The notes under the pieces were generated by a model. It saw nothing but the letters and a program-made list of their open reading frames with translations. It did not search any database and was not told the DNA's origin. This document shows, piece after piece, positions 35,984-47,579 of a DNA stretch of 64,000 nt. The DNA is from Lutraria lutraria (lineage: Eukaryota; Mollusca; Bivalvia; Venerida; Mactridae). The DNA lies in NCBI GenBank assembly GCA_964023205.1, contig OZ026833.1:7838138-7902137 (forward strand), given 5' to 3'. Positions within the stretch are counted from its first letter, which is position 1, and every line of letters begins with the position of its first letter. The position numbers were made by a program, and so were the translations under genes.

Positions 35984-36579
35984 GTCCCATTAGCTTTTTT
36001 TGCTATAAACATATAAACATATTATGCAAAAAAGCAATAGCTAATAGTATCCCACTATAATAATTACCGACGAAACGAGCCCCTTTAAAAAAAACAAAAA
36101 ACACTCATTTTGCTTGCTTTTTGAAACTAGAAAAATACAGAGCGCATGACGTCACTTTATGACGTTTGCATAACAATACTCCAAGACATTCCGATTGAAT
36201 GTACATAAACAACATGGTTGACTCGGAAAGTAGTGCATTGTCGTCTGTGAGTATATTGTCTATCTTACGCATCCATTATCATAATATTTATCATGACACT
36301 TGACAAATAAATGCAAAATTAATAAACTTCAAGTAGCATATTTTCCTTCGTCAAAGTAGAAGTGACGTGCGCATGTGCTTGAATGTAATTATAGACTGCG
36401 GGAAAACACAGCTGTTCTATAAAAAGTATTTTTTTCAATGATATTAAAAAATACGATGGTGGTTTCGGAACCAAATTTTCTTGCTATAAAGTATGCATGG
36501 GAGGAAAACACAAATGATTCCTCTGTTATAGGATAAACAGAAACTATTGGGACCGATACATTTATAAGCTTATGGGACT
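35984..36579. mobile_element. GTCCCATTAGC MITE, copy 2
   Basis: The ends GTCCCATTAGC and GCTTATGGGAC form inverted repeats. Nearly full-length alignment with copy 1 at 21306-21875. This copy keeps the sequence TGACGTCA (near 36148), a perfect CRE-type palindrome. The flanks do not show a clean TTAA duplication. Confidence 0.85.
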
Positions 36580-36670
36580 TGGCCTAATTAAATGCTCTCA
36601 ATATTCAATTCGGTTGAGAAGCTCATGAGCGGTCGAATTTGCATTTGATTTTTTATAACGATTTGCGTTT

Positions 36671-37635
36671 TAGTAGTTTGGCGTTCCTTGAGAAGTTTGG
36701 CGTTCCTTGAGTAGTTTGGCGTTCCTTGGGCCCATTTTCCAACAGTTTGGCGTTCCTTGGGCCCATTTTCCAACAGTTTGGCGTTCCTTGGGCCCATTTT
36801 CCATTAGTTTGGCGTTCTTCCTAAGGGTCCTTATTTTCAGTAATTCGGCTTCGTTGATGTCCAATTTGACGTTACTTGAGGTCCGTTATTCAATAATTTG
36901 TCGTTCTTTCAGGATCGTTTTACTCCCGTTTGGCGTTCCTTTTGGTCCGGTTTGCAATAGTTTGGCTTTTCTTGAGGACCCATCTTTAAATAGCAGCGTA
37001 CTTGGCGGTCCGTTTGCAGTAGTTTGGTGTACCTTTATGTCCTTTGCAGTAGTTAGGTGTTCCTTTAGGTCCATTTGCAGTAGTTAGGTGTTCCTTTAGG
37101 CCCATTTGCAGTAGTTCGGTGTTCCTTTAGGTCCATTTGCAGAAGTTAGGTGTTCCTTTAGGCCCATTTGCAGTAGTTAGGTGTTCCTTTAGGCCCATTT
37201 GCAGTAGTTAGGTGTCCCTTTAGGTTCGTTTGCAGTAGTTAGGTGTTCCTTTAGGTTCGTTTGCAGTAGTTAGGTGTTCCTTTAGGTTCGTTTGCAGTAG
37301 TTAGGTGTCCCTTTAGGCCAATTTGCTGTAGTTAGGTGTCCCTTTAGGCCCATTTGCAGTAGTTAGGTGTCCCTTTAGGTTCGTTTGCAGTAGTTAGGTG
37401 TTCCTTTAGGTTCAGTTGCAGTAGTTTGATGTTCCTTTATGTCCGTCTGCAGTAGTTTAGCATACATTGATGTCCATTTTTAGAAGTTTGGAGTACTCTG
37501 AGATCCCTTTGCAGTTGTTTGGTGTTCCTTTACGTCCGTTTGCAGTAGTTTTAAATATATTGAGATCCTTTTGCCCTAGTTTGGTGTACTCTGAGGTCCG
37601 TTTGGAATAATTCTAGCGTACATTTAGGTCAGTTT
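36671..37635 (+). repeat. 31-bp minisatellite, about 30 units, two subfamilies
   Basis: Units of about 31 bp. The left block is of type 'agtttggcgttccttgggcc' plus 'cattttccaac'; the right block is of type 'tagttaggtgttcctttagg' plus 'tccatttgcag'. The leftmost units are shortened to about 19-20 bp and the array decays at both ends. Since 31 is not a multiple of three, open frames on either strand cycle through frames and are not genes. Confidence 0.95.
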
Positions 37636-37639
37636 ATAG

Positions 37640-39705
37640 TGATTGACAGTTTTCATCTGATTTGAGCATACTAGACATAAAATTTGGCGTAGTACTATGT
37701 TTTGTGTAAGTCGTTATCGTTTTAGTTGAATAAAAATCGACGAGCAAAAGGTTGACATAACATGGCATGCATAGTTTTCAAATTCGTACACCTGAATGAA
37801 AATGTCAGCATTGCTTTGTATAATCATAGCATAAATCAAACAGCGAGATTCTAACAAAAGAAAGACATGGACTGGAATTATATGCTGAGTTGTTATCTGT
37901 GTTTTATCTCCTAATTTACTCGTTAGTTTCTATGGCAACCACAGGAAATGGCAATGCGTTTATATGTTTATTATGCAGTGAAGTATATGAATCTTATGTA
38001 CTTTTTTGTAGTGGTACATCCGTTTCCGAAGCCAATGTCTGCTTACTGACGCAATGATTCCAAGTCTAATACTAGAATCAAATATATTACATTAATTGTC
38101 AGTACATCATTTATTAGCGGCTTCTTAACGGTGCTTAAGGCACGAATGACAATTGACTGTTGTATTCTGCTTGATGGGCGTTAAAACAGGATGTTTATGA
38201 TTTTTATAAAGCGATCATTGTATAACAGGCGCTGATGTTTATGTTGGTTATGATAATAAACAGTCAAATGTGTGAACAAAGACCACCCTTGGTGAAAACA
38301 AAGTGCGTTTTTTATTGACAGATGATTTTTAAAAAATGGCATTTATTTGGAGGTGGACTTAAACACAGTCTTTACTGTTTCAACCTTATTTCATACATAC
38401 TGACTTTGGTGCTAATGGAAATTGTAAAGCGGCGAATGTAACCAATAACAAAGGAATAAAATAATCCACTTATAACATTGTTGACAAGCACGTTTACACA
38501 TTTACGATAATGCATTTCAACCTTATTATGATGTTGTACCGATAATTATACAATTGGGAATTATTTCGGAAATAGAATGTTGTTTGATTTAATCAAGATA
38601 TTTAACGAAGTTTAACTAATGTGCTTGTCATTTATCCTTGCCGAGGATAAATTCGAATTTGAAATACTAGACCAAGTGTAAGGTACGTAATATTTTACCG
38701 ACGTACACTTTAAACAATTAATAACCTTGTTGATTTAGTATGACAAACATGCTGTGATACATGTTAGCTTTCACTAGCATGTAATGTATGCGTATCTGTC
38801 ACAATACAACAAATATCTAATAAATGGAAGTATAAACTGATTAACCATTTTGCCTGTATGCTGTAAATTTATATCATTCTGTTATACTGCCATTAGCACG
38901 CATTTGGCTAAGCTAACCGGTTAAATTCTCTGCATTCCAACAACATCTTTAAAATTAATATTCGCATAATATCTGCTTCAGCGTTTGTTTCTTTGTGGGT
39001 TAAAGGGGCATACCCTACAAAATGATGATAAATAAGAAGCTTGTAAAGAAAAAAGCCGACGAAGAAAGTTTTAGCCAAAAATTCATCCAATTAAAAATAA
39101 AATCATAAAAAATATGTATTTGTGACACAGACATTTAGTCATGGAAATTTTTGGGTGGAAGTGATTTATTATTCATAGCTATGTTTTTGCGGCTAGTACC
39201 TAAACTAGACATTTTATGACCCATGTTCTTCCTGCAATTATTCATTATATATTGTTTTACATATACATCTAGCACATTTTTACACTTTCACAGAATGTTT
39301 ATCAGTTGTAGGGTAAGCCAAAGTCGTATGGTGATTTTCCCAGCTCAAACGTACTGATCTTCCAACAGCTAGCTGATCCTCCCATGCGACCATGTAAAAT
39401 TCAGTCCAAGATGAGTAAGGACCTAGGTATTACTAGTCAGTGACTATCATCAATGTGATGTTAACTTAAAGTACAGCTACAAATGCAAGTTAATAAAACA
39501 TTTTCTATTTCATAACTTGTTTATGTACGGAAGGCCTTGGAAAGTGCTGTGCACAGTATATAAACACAAGTTATTCACACTAAATCTATACTTATTTTTG
39601 CGACCATTTTCAAATAAAGGGGTATACCAGATGATATAATTTTATACTAGAATATATCTTACTCCGGTTCCTTTATCGTTTTGAGAAGCTTCCAGTCATG
39701 TTTGC
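37640..39705. other. Spacer with a MITE fragment
   Basis: AT-rich and without supported genes. A diverged MITE lies at 38262-38372, listed separately. Confidence 0.35.
38262..38372 (+). mobile_element. GCTAACACAGGT-type MITE, short copy
   Basis: Ends 'acagtcaaatgtgtgaacaa' plus 'agaccaccc' and 'ggaggtggacttaaacacag' plus 'tctttactgt' are imperfect inverted repeats matching the family at 48566-48741. Confidence 0.5.
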
Positions 39706-39711
39706 AAGATA

Positions 39712-39917
39712 CAGTGGAATCATTAATTTTCGTTAGGGATTTAATTCAGTGGATTTCGTGGGTCAGTTCATCTACGAAATCAAATCCCCACGAATTTAAA
39801 TGCAGAGATATGGTAATTATTTTCAAAATTAAAATCCACGAATTTATGTCCAAACGAAATAGTCATTTTAGTAAAAAACACGAAAATTGAACCCAACGAA
39901 AATTGATGATTTCACAG
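39712..39917. mobile_element. TA-flanked MITE (copy 1 of 2), CCACGAAAT type
   Basis: Inverted ends of about 28 bp (CAGTGGAATCATTAATTTTC and CTGTGAAATCATCAATTTTC). TA flanks at 39710-39711 and 39918-39919. Internal hairpins are built from 'ttcgtgg' and 'ccacgaa' blocks. The second copy is at 51725-51930. From memory this is a common bivalve MITE. Frames within it are not genes. Confidence 0.85.
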
Positions 39918-39924
39918 TATCACT

Positions 39925-40985
39925 TTAGACAAAGAAGGAGATAGATCTTTATTGCACTCTTCCTTTCAGTAATTACTCATCACAATACAAACATAGTTCA
40001 TGTTTCGAATAGTATCCAATAACTGTTTAATTATCATTGACGAAGGCTTATCAGCAGAAACTTTTGTGATATAATAAAAAACAATGTTTTAGACAATAAG
40101 TGTGTTTTAACTATTATAATTATAACTTTTGTACAGAATCTTTAGAACGACAAAATACAAATTACAGGACAAATCCTTTTAGCGTCACGCAGTAGAGATA
40201 AGAGCCAGTATATTATTACTTGTTAGGCAAAGAAATGAAGAAAAAAACAAGCAAGTTCTGTCTAGTTAAGATTTACGATTGTTCTTCCGTATAAAAAAGC
40301 TTACGACGTGTTTCACGAGAATTGCATGGCTTGATCTTATTTCGAAATTGCATCTAGTTCAATCGTTGAAGTTAAATATTTTTTTCTTAGAAATTAAGTA
40401 TATTGATAAATGACAGAAGAGTTTGTTGTGTAAGCTAAAAAAACTGCATGACTTGAAATATTACCATGGCAAATCTATAGCTCGATACATGCAAGCCATT
40501 TTTGTTCACAGATAAGATAAAGATTCTTTGAAGATTTAGAAAACACACCCATAACACCCTTCTCCAAAATACTACCTACCCCATATCCCCTCAACTCAAA
40601 CCTCGCCCTGAACGTAGGACAAGGACAGAACAGTCCCCCCCCCCAAAGTTACCGCCATGTGACGGACGGTAGCATAGCTTCAGGGTGGATACTCCAACCA
40701 CACACTTGCTCCCGAGGAAAATGAAAATAATTAAGCTACATAATTATTTAAGTAAATATTAGATGCATACAAACCAAAAGCACTACACTGAACAGAGTAT
40801 TGATCAAGAATAACTGGAATTATGTGAACCAACGACTTAAAGAAAAACTTGCTCGCGCAGTAATAGTGTATTAGTCAGTAAAATATTTGCTGTAAGATGA
40901 AAAGTCAGTTAAGCAGCCATTAATTAGCAAAACGTACTGTCAAACCTGCCTACAGTTTTCATTATAGGGAGAACCATATGAAATT
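39925..40985. other. AT-rich spacer with a C-run
   Basis: A run of about 10 C lies near 40635. No gene recognised. Confidence 0.35.
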
Positions 40986-41003
40986 TATTCATGACGAGCA
41001 TAT

Positions 41004-43025
41004 TTTATCACACCGTACAATGATACGTTTAGAACAAGCTTGACAACACGTTATCACATCGTACAATGGTACGTTCAAAACAAGCTTAACGACACGTTAT
41101 CACATCGTACAATGGTATGTTTAAAACAAGCTTGACGACACGTTATCACACCGTACAATGGTACGTTCAAAACAAGCTTGACGACACGTTATCACACCGT
41201 ACAATGGTACGTTCACAACAAGCTTGACGACACGTTATCACACCGTACAATGGTACGTTCACAACAAGCTTGACAACACGTTATCATACCGTACAATGGT
41301 ACGTTCACAACATGCTTGACGACACGTTATCACACCGTACAATGGTACGTTCACAACAAGCTTGACGACACGTTATCACACTGTACAATGGTACCTTTAA
41401 AACAAGCTTGACGACACGTTATCACACAGTACAATGGTACGTTCACAACAAGCTTGACGACACGTTATCATACCGTACAATGGTACGTTCACAACAAGCT
41501 TGACGACACGTTATCATACCGTACAATGGTACCTTTAAAACAAGCTTGACGACACGTTATCACACCGTACAATGGTACGTTCACAACAAGCTTGACGACA
41601 CGTTATCACACCGTACAATGGTACGTTCACAACAAGCTTAACGACACGTTATCATACCGTACAATGGTACCTTTAAAACAAGCTTGACGACATGTTATCA
41701 CACCGTACAATGGTATGTTTAGAACAAGCTTGACGACACGTTATCACACCGTACAATGGTACGTTCAAAACAAGCTTGACGACACGTTATCATACCGTAC
41801 AATGGTACCTTTAAAACAAGCTTGACGACACGTTATCACACCGTACAATGGTACGTTCAAAACAAGCTTAACGACACGTTATCATACCGTACAATGGTAC
41901 CTTTAAAACAAGCTTGACGACACGTTATCACACCGTACAATGGTACGTTCAAAACAAGCTTAACGACACGTTATCATACCGTACAATGGTACCTTTAAAA
42001 CAAGCTTGACGACACGTTATCACACCGTACAATGGTATGTTTAGAACAAGCTTGACGACACGTTATCACACCGTACAATGGTACGTTCAAAACAAGCTTG
42101 ACGACACGTTATCACACCGTACAATGGTATGTTTAAAACAAGCTTGACGACACGTTATCACATCGTACAATGGTATGTTTAAAACAAGCTTGTCGACACG
42201 TTATCACACCGTACAATGGTATGTTTAAAACAAGCTTGACGACACGTTATCACACCGTACAATGGTACGTTCAAAACAAGCTTGACGACACGTTATCACA
42301 CCGTACAATGGTACGTTCAAAACAAGCTTGACGACACGTTATCACACCGTACAATGGTATGTTCACAACAAGCTTGACGACACGTTATCACACCGTACAA
42401 TGGTATGTTCAAAACAAGCTTGACGACACGTTATCACACCGTACAATGGTACGTTCACAACAAGCTTGACAACACGTTATCACATCGTACAATGGTATGT
42501 TTAAAACAAGCTTGACGACACGTTATCACACCGTACAATGGTATGTTTAAAACAAGCTTGACGACACGTTATCATACCGTACAATGGTATGTTTAAAACA
42601 AGCTTGACAACACGTTATCACACCGTACAATGGTATGTTTAAAACAAGCTTGACAACACGTTATCACACCGTACAATGGTACGTTCAAAACAAGCTTGAC
42701 GACACGTTATCATACCGTACAATGGTATGTTTAAAACAAGCTTGACAACACGTTATCACACCGTAAAATAGTATGTTTAAAACAAGCTTGACAACACGTT
42801 ATCACACCATACAATGGTATGTTTAAAACAAGCTTAACGACACGTTATCACACCGTACAATGGTTTGTTTAAAACAAGCTTGACGACACGTTATCATACC
42901 GTACAATGGTATGTTTAAAACAAGCTTGACAACACGTTATCATACCGTACAATGGTATGTTTAAAACAAGCTTGACGACACTTTATCACACCGTACAATG
43001 GTATGTTTAAAACAAGCTTGAAGAC
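41004..43025 (+). repeat. 46-bp satellite array, about 44 copies
   Basis: The period is 46 bp throughout. A unit contains AAGCTT, then 'gacgacacgttatcacaccg', then CGTAC-AATG-GTACG, a 5-bp inverted repeat. Variants alternate at the right edge (acgttcaa, atgtttaa, acctttaa) and at caCacc versus caTacc. At about 41780-42000 two variants alternate regularly, making a 92-bp dimer. The right end decays at 43010-43030. No frame is open through the array. The units are directly adjacent without unique spacers, so this is not a CRISPR. Confidence 0.98.
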
Positions 43026-43034
43026 TCGTGATCA

Positions 43035-43880
43035 CAAACAGGAATTACCAAATAAACAATACTTTGAAGACGTGAAAGTTTTTTTGAATTAGTTGCAGTA
43101 ATTAGTTTTACAAACACTTAATGGTCGACGATGCTGACGTATCAAATATGTCTACTAAAAGACTGTTGTATATGTCTCAATTATTAGCACATTCCTTCTT
43201 CCCGTACCGATATGTTTGTTTTCTCTGTTACATACCCAAGGCTTCAATAGTGAAACGTTTTGTTTGATGGGTTAACGAGTTTGAAGGTAGTCATTGACTA
43301 ATTGCATGACGCCACATTAAAATTGGAGTACGCGTGTCGTACTGATACTGTTGTCACTGTAGTGACTTAAAACAACAAGGAACGCATTGGATCCTGATTT
43401 ATGCCACGTTTTGTATACTTTTCAACAATAATTAAACATTCATCTGCTGAACTGAAAGGCTGGTCTATTGCATGTTAAAGAATAGTATACAGATTGCCAA
43501 TACGATGAACTTGTCTCAGAAATTTACAGACAGCTTAACAATTTCGGCTGAGTTGTCTTTCTTGTAACACTTTCAACATGGACTGATGGTGACTTCCATT
43601 AATGTACTTTACTCGGCACAAGTCCTCTGTGACAGTTTACATGACTGCGTTGTGTCTACGGTTATTTGTCCTCCACCGCTAAAGAGTTGTGTGGAAAAGT
43701 TTGCAAGTAGGTAGGTGTCGGTACAACGTGTTGAGAAACATGGACACTCGTAAGGTTAACTTCTTAGCTTCACATAATTATAATACAGTTTTAACAGGCG
43801 TGAAATAAGAAATGCTTACAAAAATACATATTTTCTATCTATTACTCTGTGATTAAACTTAAAAAGTTTGGACATGATAT
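43035..43880. other. Spacer, nothing recognised
   Basis: Less repetitive sequence between the satellite and the hAT-like element; no gene supported. Confidence 0.35.
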
Positions 43881-44844
43881 ATCCCGATCACAGGTAACTG
43901 TATCATGAATAGATTATAAAAAAAAAAAATAATAATAATAAAAAAAAAATATTTATTAATATGTTAACAAGGTATATTTCAACAAAAATCCCAAGATTTT
44001 TAAAGCATCAAAAAAAAATTTTGGCTAAAGATATTTTCAGTGATCGATTATATTCATAAAACATATCGTTAAAACAACATTCATGCAAAATCCCAGAGAA
44101 ATCCGTCGCTAGTTATCGAGTTATGCCACAAAATGTAAATCAATGCTTCGGGACGATCACTGAGGTGATTTTGACATCCACTAAATTTACATAAAATAGA
44201 CGATATTTAGTCTTAACCGTTGTGTACAAACATAATGAACAGCTACACTTAGAAAACACAAATGTTGGAACACATTTATCCCCATGACATTTTGAAATTT
44301 CGTTACATGTGAATGTTTAAGCAATAAACAAACTTTCGGCTTTAATTTTTATCCCCAATAGACTCCATTTTGGTTCATATGACGCGCGTGCTATCCAGTT
44401 TGTGACAACGATTTTCATTGGCCGATTTCAAAGGAGTTTTCCCAGGTGAAATGACGTATTTGGTTCCCGGCCAATGAAAACGAACGTTATAAAATACACT
44501 GGGATTTCTCTAAAGTCATCGACAGAATGAAGTTTTTACGTTGATATTTAGATAAAATCGGAATTTAAACGTTGAATTACATGTTATGAAGGTAAAATAA
44601 TGTAAATAAATAAAGCTTTCAATGCAGGAATATGTTTTTGTTCAATTACGGCCGTAAAAAGTATATTCATTTGCATGAATTCACCGGAATCCTTAATGAA
44701 ATTGAAAAACAAAAGTCACCTCAGTGATCGTCCAGAGAATTTTCGTTGAAATATACCTTGTTAATATATTAATAATTTTTTTTTTAAATTTTTTTTTAAA
44801 ATTTTTTATTATCTATTCATGATACAGTTACCTGTGATCCCGAT
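43881..44844. mobile_element. hAT-like non-autonomous transposon with 8-bp target duplication
   Basis: The element proper spans 43889-44836 (948 bp). Both ends begin CACAGGTAACTGTATCATGA and match perfectly for 26 bp; similarity continues past an A-rich stretch to about 100 bp. It is flanked by the exact duplication ATCCCGAT (43881-43888 and 44837-44844). An 8-bp duplication fits the hAT superfamily. Nested inverted repeats lie inside: 'gacgatcactgaggtga' near 44153 and its complement near 44720, and 'ttttcattggccg' near 44412 with 'cggccaatgaaaa' near 44468. No transposase frame is present. Confidence 0.93.
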
Positions 44845-45137
44845 AGGTGCTTTAGGATTTGAAACAGCTTTCAAGTTAAGGTCCATCCGGGTACTTAACT
44901 ATGAACGTTTACAATTACGGCCATACCTGTGTACATAGGGCATTAACATTATAGTTCTGCTGTTTGCACACATAAGACGTTATTAAGAGGTATGATCGTT
45001 CTACAATATCGATACATATATAATTATTGATATGGTTTAGTTTTGAATGTATAGTATTTACTCAACAAATTAATAGTCCTGCACCCAAACAACCGTGTGT
45101 GCATTGTGTGCGATTCGTATTTATACATGTTTACTAC

Positions 45138-45525
45138 TTAAAGCACCCTTAGCTTTTTGCTGTAGAAAAATATATGCAAACGCATTTAATTGCTGATATC
45201 ATCCTAAGATAACTATTACCGACGAAACAAGCCCCTTTTCGTCAAAAAACACTCATTTCACTGTGATTTTTGCTTTTGTAAACTTGAAATATGTAGGGCG
45301 CGTGACGTCACTTTACTACGTGTGCATAGAATGACTACCGGAAAACACAGGTGTTTTATAAATAGTATTTATTTTAATGTTATTGAAAAAAATACGATAG
45401 TGGTTTCGGAAACATTTTTTCTTGCTATAAAGTATGCACGGGAGGAAAACACACCGGATTCCTTTGTTACAGAACAAACAGAAACTATTAGGACCAATAC
45501 AATTATAAGCTTATGGGATTTTTAA
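45138..45525. mobile_element. GTCCCATTAGC MITE, copy 3 (internally deleted)
   Basis: TTAA lies at both edges (45138-45141 and 45522-45525). The ends are 'agcacccttagctttttgct' and 'ataagcttatgggat'. It lacks the central part of copies 1 and 2 but keeps 'gaccgg...gtgttttata' and 'ggaggaaaacacaccggatt'. It contains the CRE-type palindrome TGACGTCA near 45304. Confidence 0.85.
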
Positions 45526-45529
45526 GATC

Positions 45530-46180
45530 GAGTAAACAGTATTCAATGTAGTTTTCAATTCATGTGCAAATATGAAGCATGTAGATCATATGGGGGGGGG
45601 GGGTAATAGTGTAAAATTGCAAAACGGACCAAAAGCACGTTTATCATATATATGCATCATTGCAACATGCTAGGCCCTTATGACGTAGATATGATACCGT
45701 GAAGCACAGCGTAAGTACAATGTCGTATAAACATGACACATGATGTTTACCTTACAGAGTAGATTGAGACAAAAACAACAGTGAATCTACTCATATAATT
45801 TCATGTGGAATAATGTTAAAAAGATACAATGTATAATAATAGTACATCACATTAGTAATACTCGTTGACAGCGTAATTCGTCCCAAATGTCTACTTTCAA
45901 TAATGGATTTTGTAGAACACATGCCAGACAAACTGAATTTACAATTGTGTCATAGGTGTTTTACGAGACAATGATAATCGTTGATAATAGTAATAGCCCC
46001 AGGACGGCACCCACGTTTAAACTTAGATGGCTATAAAACAAAAAATATAATAAAGTATAAAAACTCCATGCATGAGTTATTAAAGAAATCAATTAGTATG
46101 GGTAAATACACGTTATTTATGATAATTGTATAATATCGTCATAACATTTTATTTTTAAGTCTTAAGAACACTTAAGGGAA
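45530..46180. other. Spacer with a G run
   Basis: About 13 G near 45592-45603. No gene supported. Confidence 0.35.
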
Positions 46181-46185
46181 TCTAA

Positions 46186-46247
46186 CTCGGATAGCCAGGT
46201 TGCATATCCAGCGCACTAACTACAGAACCACGGTCGTGGTATTCGCT
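46186..46247 (-). mobile_element. tRNA-like SINE head (family C, copy 2)
   Basis: On the minus strand 'ccgtggttctgtagttagtg' and 'gcgctgg' correspond to the A-box region of the copy at 34961-35040; 'gagttagattccc' is a worn B box. More degenerate than copy 1. Confidence 0.5.
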
Positions 46248-46435
46248 TACAACAAGAGGGCATTATTTCTACAAACCCGTATGCATTTATTTCAATTTTA
46301 AGAAAGGTTCATTTCAAGTTTTGAAGTTCGGCGTTAAAATCAAGATTAAACAATCTAGAAGCAGGTAAGTATATTCATTGAAAAGAACCAATCGAGACGC
46401 ATAAATAATACCAAAATCACAATATCCCCAAACAG

Positions 46436-46717
46436 TTGAGTTACGAGGCTGTAGAAATATGCCGACGATGTATTCTTAATGATGATTTAGATGGAGGCAT
46501 TATGTGTGGAACCAATTACCTTCCACGACTGGTTGATCTAAAATTATTAAGTAGAGAAGTTAGCAGTTACTCGCAGGTACAAATTCTAGAAAATCTTCGA
46601 AGGTTAAGTGCATCGCCTCAAGGAAATACTGTTCAAAATAGACTCAAAGCAAACGGTCAAACCTGTGAACAAATGCCAGGCTTGGGAAAGATAAAATGTG
46701 TTTTTGTTGACAAGTAG
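46436..46717 (+). CDS. Exon-like open frame, unrecognised protein
   Basis: An AG (46434-46435) precedes a frame with unusually protein-like composition: SYEAVEICRRCILNDDL..., with several Cys, balanced charges and an RRLSAS motif resembling a kinase site (about residues 55-60). The acceptor tract is poor in pyrimidines. A plausible donor, CAG|GTACAA, occurs after about 140 bp (near 46575); otherwise the frame stays open to TAG at 46717. It may be an internal exon, a terminal exon or a decayed element fragment. I do not recognise the family. Confidence 0.25.
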   Translation: MSYEAVEICRRCILNDDLDGGIMCGTNYLPRLVDLKLLSREVSSYSQVQILENLRRLSASPQGNTVQNRLKANGQTCEQMPGLGKIKCVFVDK

Positions 46718-46736
46718 TTTTTTATTCGATAGTCAT

Positions 46737-46850
46737 TTTGCTCTTAGTAGTCAACAGCTGTTTTTGAAGTAATGACCTATATTCACAGACTGACCTTCAT
46801 CATAAGGTGGCCAGTCGCTACCTCAGGTTTTACTGTTACTGCAAGGTATG
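46737..46850 (+). mobile_element. GCTAACACAGGT-type MITE, worn copy
   Basis: 'gtaatgacctatattcacag' and the end 'cgctacctcaggttttactg' resemble the family at 48566-48741. Boundaries uncertain. Confidence 0.4.
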
Positions 46851-46909
46851 TAAATTAAATATATGCCGAAGCTATACGCTTAAATTGAACATCATAAATT
46901 ATAATAAAT

Positions 46910-47272
46910 TTAAGCCCCATTAGCTTTTTATGCTTTAAAAAATATATGCAAAAAAACAAACAATTGTTGATATTATCCCAAGATGAAACGAGCCCTTTTT
47001 CATTACGCTGTGAATTTTGCTTTTGTTGACTTGAAATATATAGAGCGCGTGACGTCTCTTCACGTCGAGTGCAATTATATGACTGCGGGAAAACACAGTT
47101 GTTCTATAAATAGTATTTTTTTCGATGCTATTGAAAAGAAATTGATAGTGGTTTTGGAAACATGTTTTCTTGCTATAAAGTAAGCACTGGATGACAACAC
47201 ACCAGATTCCTCTGTTATAGAAAAATCAGAAACTATTACGACCGATAAAATTATATGACTTTGGGACTTTAA
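46910..47272. mobile_element. GTCCCATTAGC MITE, copy 4 (internally deleted)
   Basis: TTAA is at both edges (46910-46913 and 47269-47272). The left end is 'agccccattagctttttatg' and the right 'atgactttgggactt'. Inner blocks 'aaacgagccctttttcatta' and 'gactgcgggaaaacacagtt' match copies 1-3. The CRE-like site is mutated here (GTGACGTCTC). Frames inside are incidental. Confidence 0.8.
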
Positions 47273-47579
47273 ATAATGAGAAATTGATATTTCATATGTG
47301 AAATTAATGTCGGTGACAAGCAATATATTATTTTACGTATTTGTCTTCAACTGTCTGATTAATGCGACGTCAGTAATCAGCTTAGCGCCCTCTGATCCGA
47401 TTAATCACATTGGCTTAAAATTACACTTGACTTATTCATTGCAAAGAAAAATTGGACGATATAATGAATTAATGTGTATCAAAATTAACTTCAATTAATC
47501 AGCCTAGGTTGCTTTCAGCTGAACGATTTTAATTCATGATTTTACTTTAAATTTTCGATTTCTTGTTTTTGACTAAATT

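Noticed and set aside
36707..37087. 126-codon ORF in the 31-bp minisatellite
   Set aside because: Period is not a multiple of three and the frame drifts; open frames occur on both strands from the same repeat.
41004..43025. CRISPR-like array
   Set aside because: Repeats are directly adjacent with no unique spacers, there are no cas genes, and the DNA is eukaryotic.
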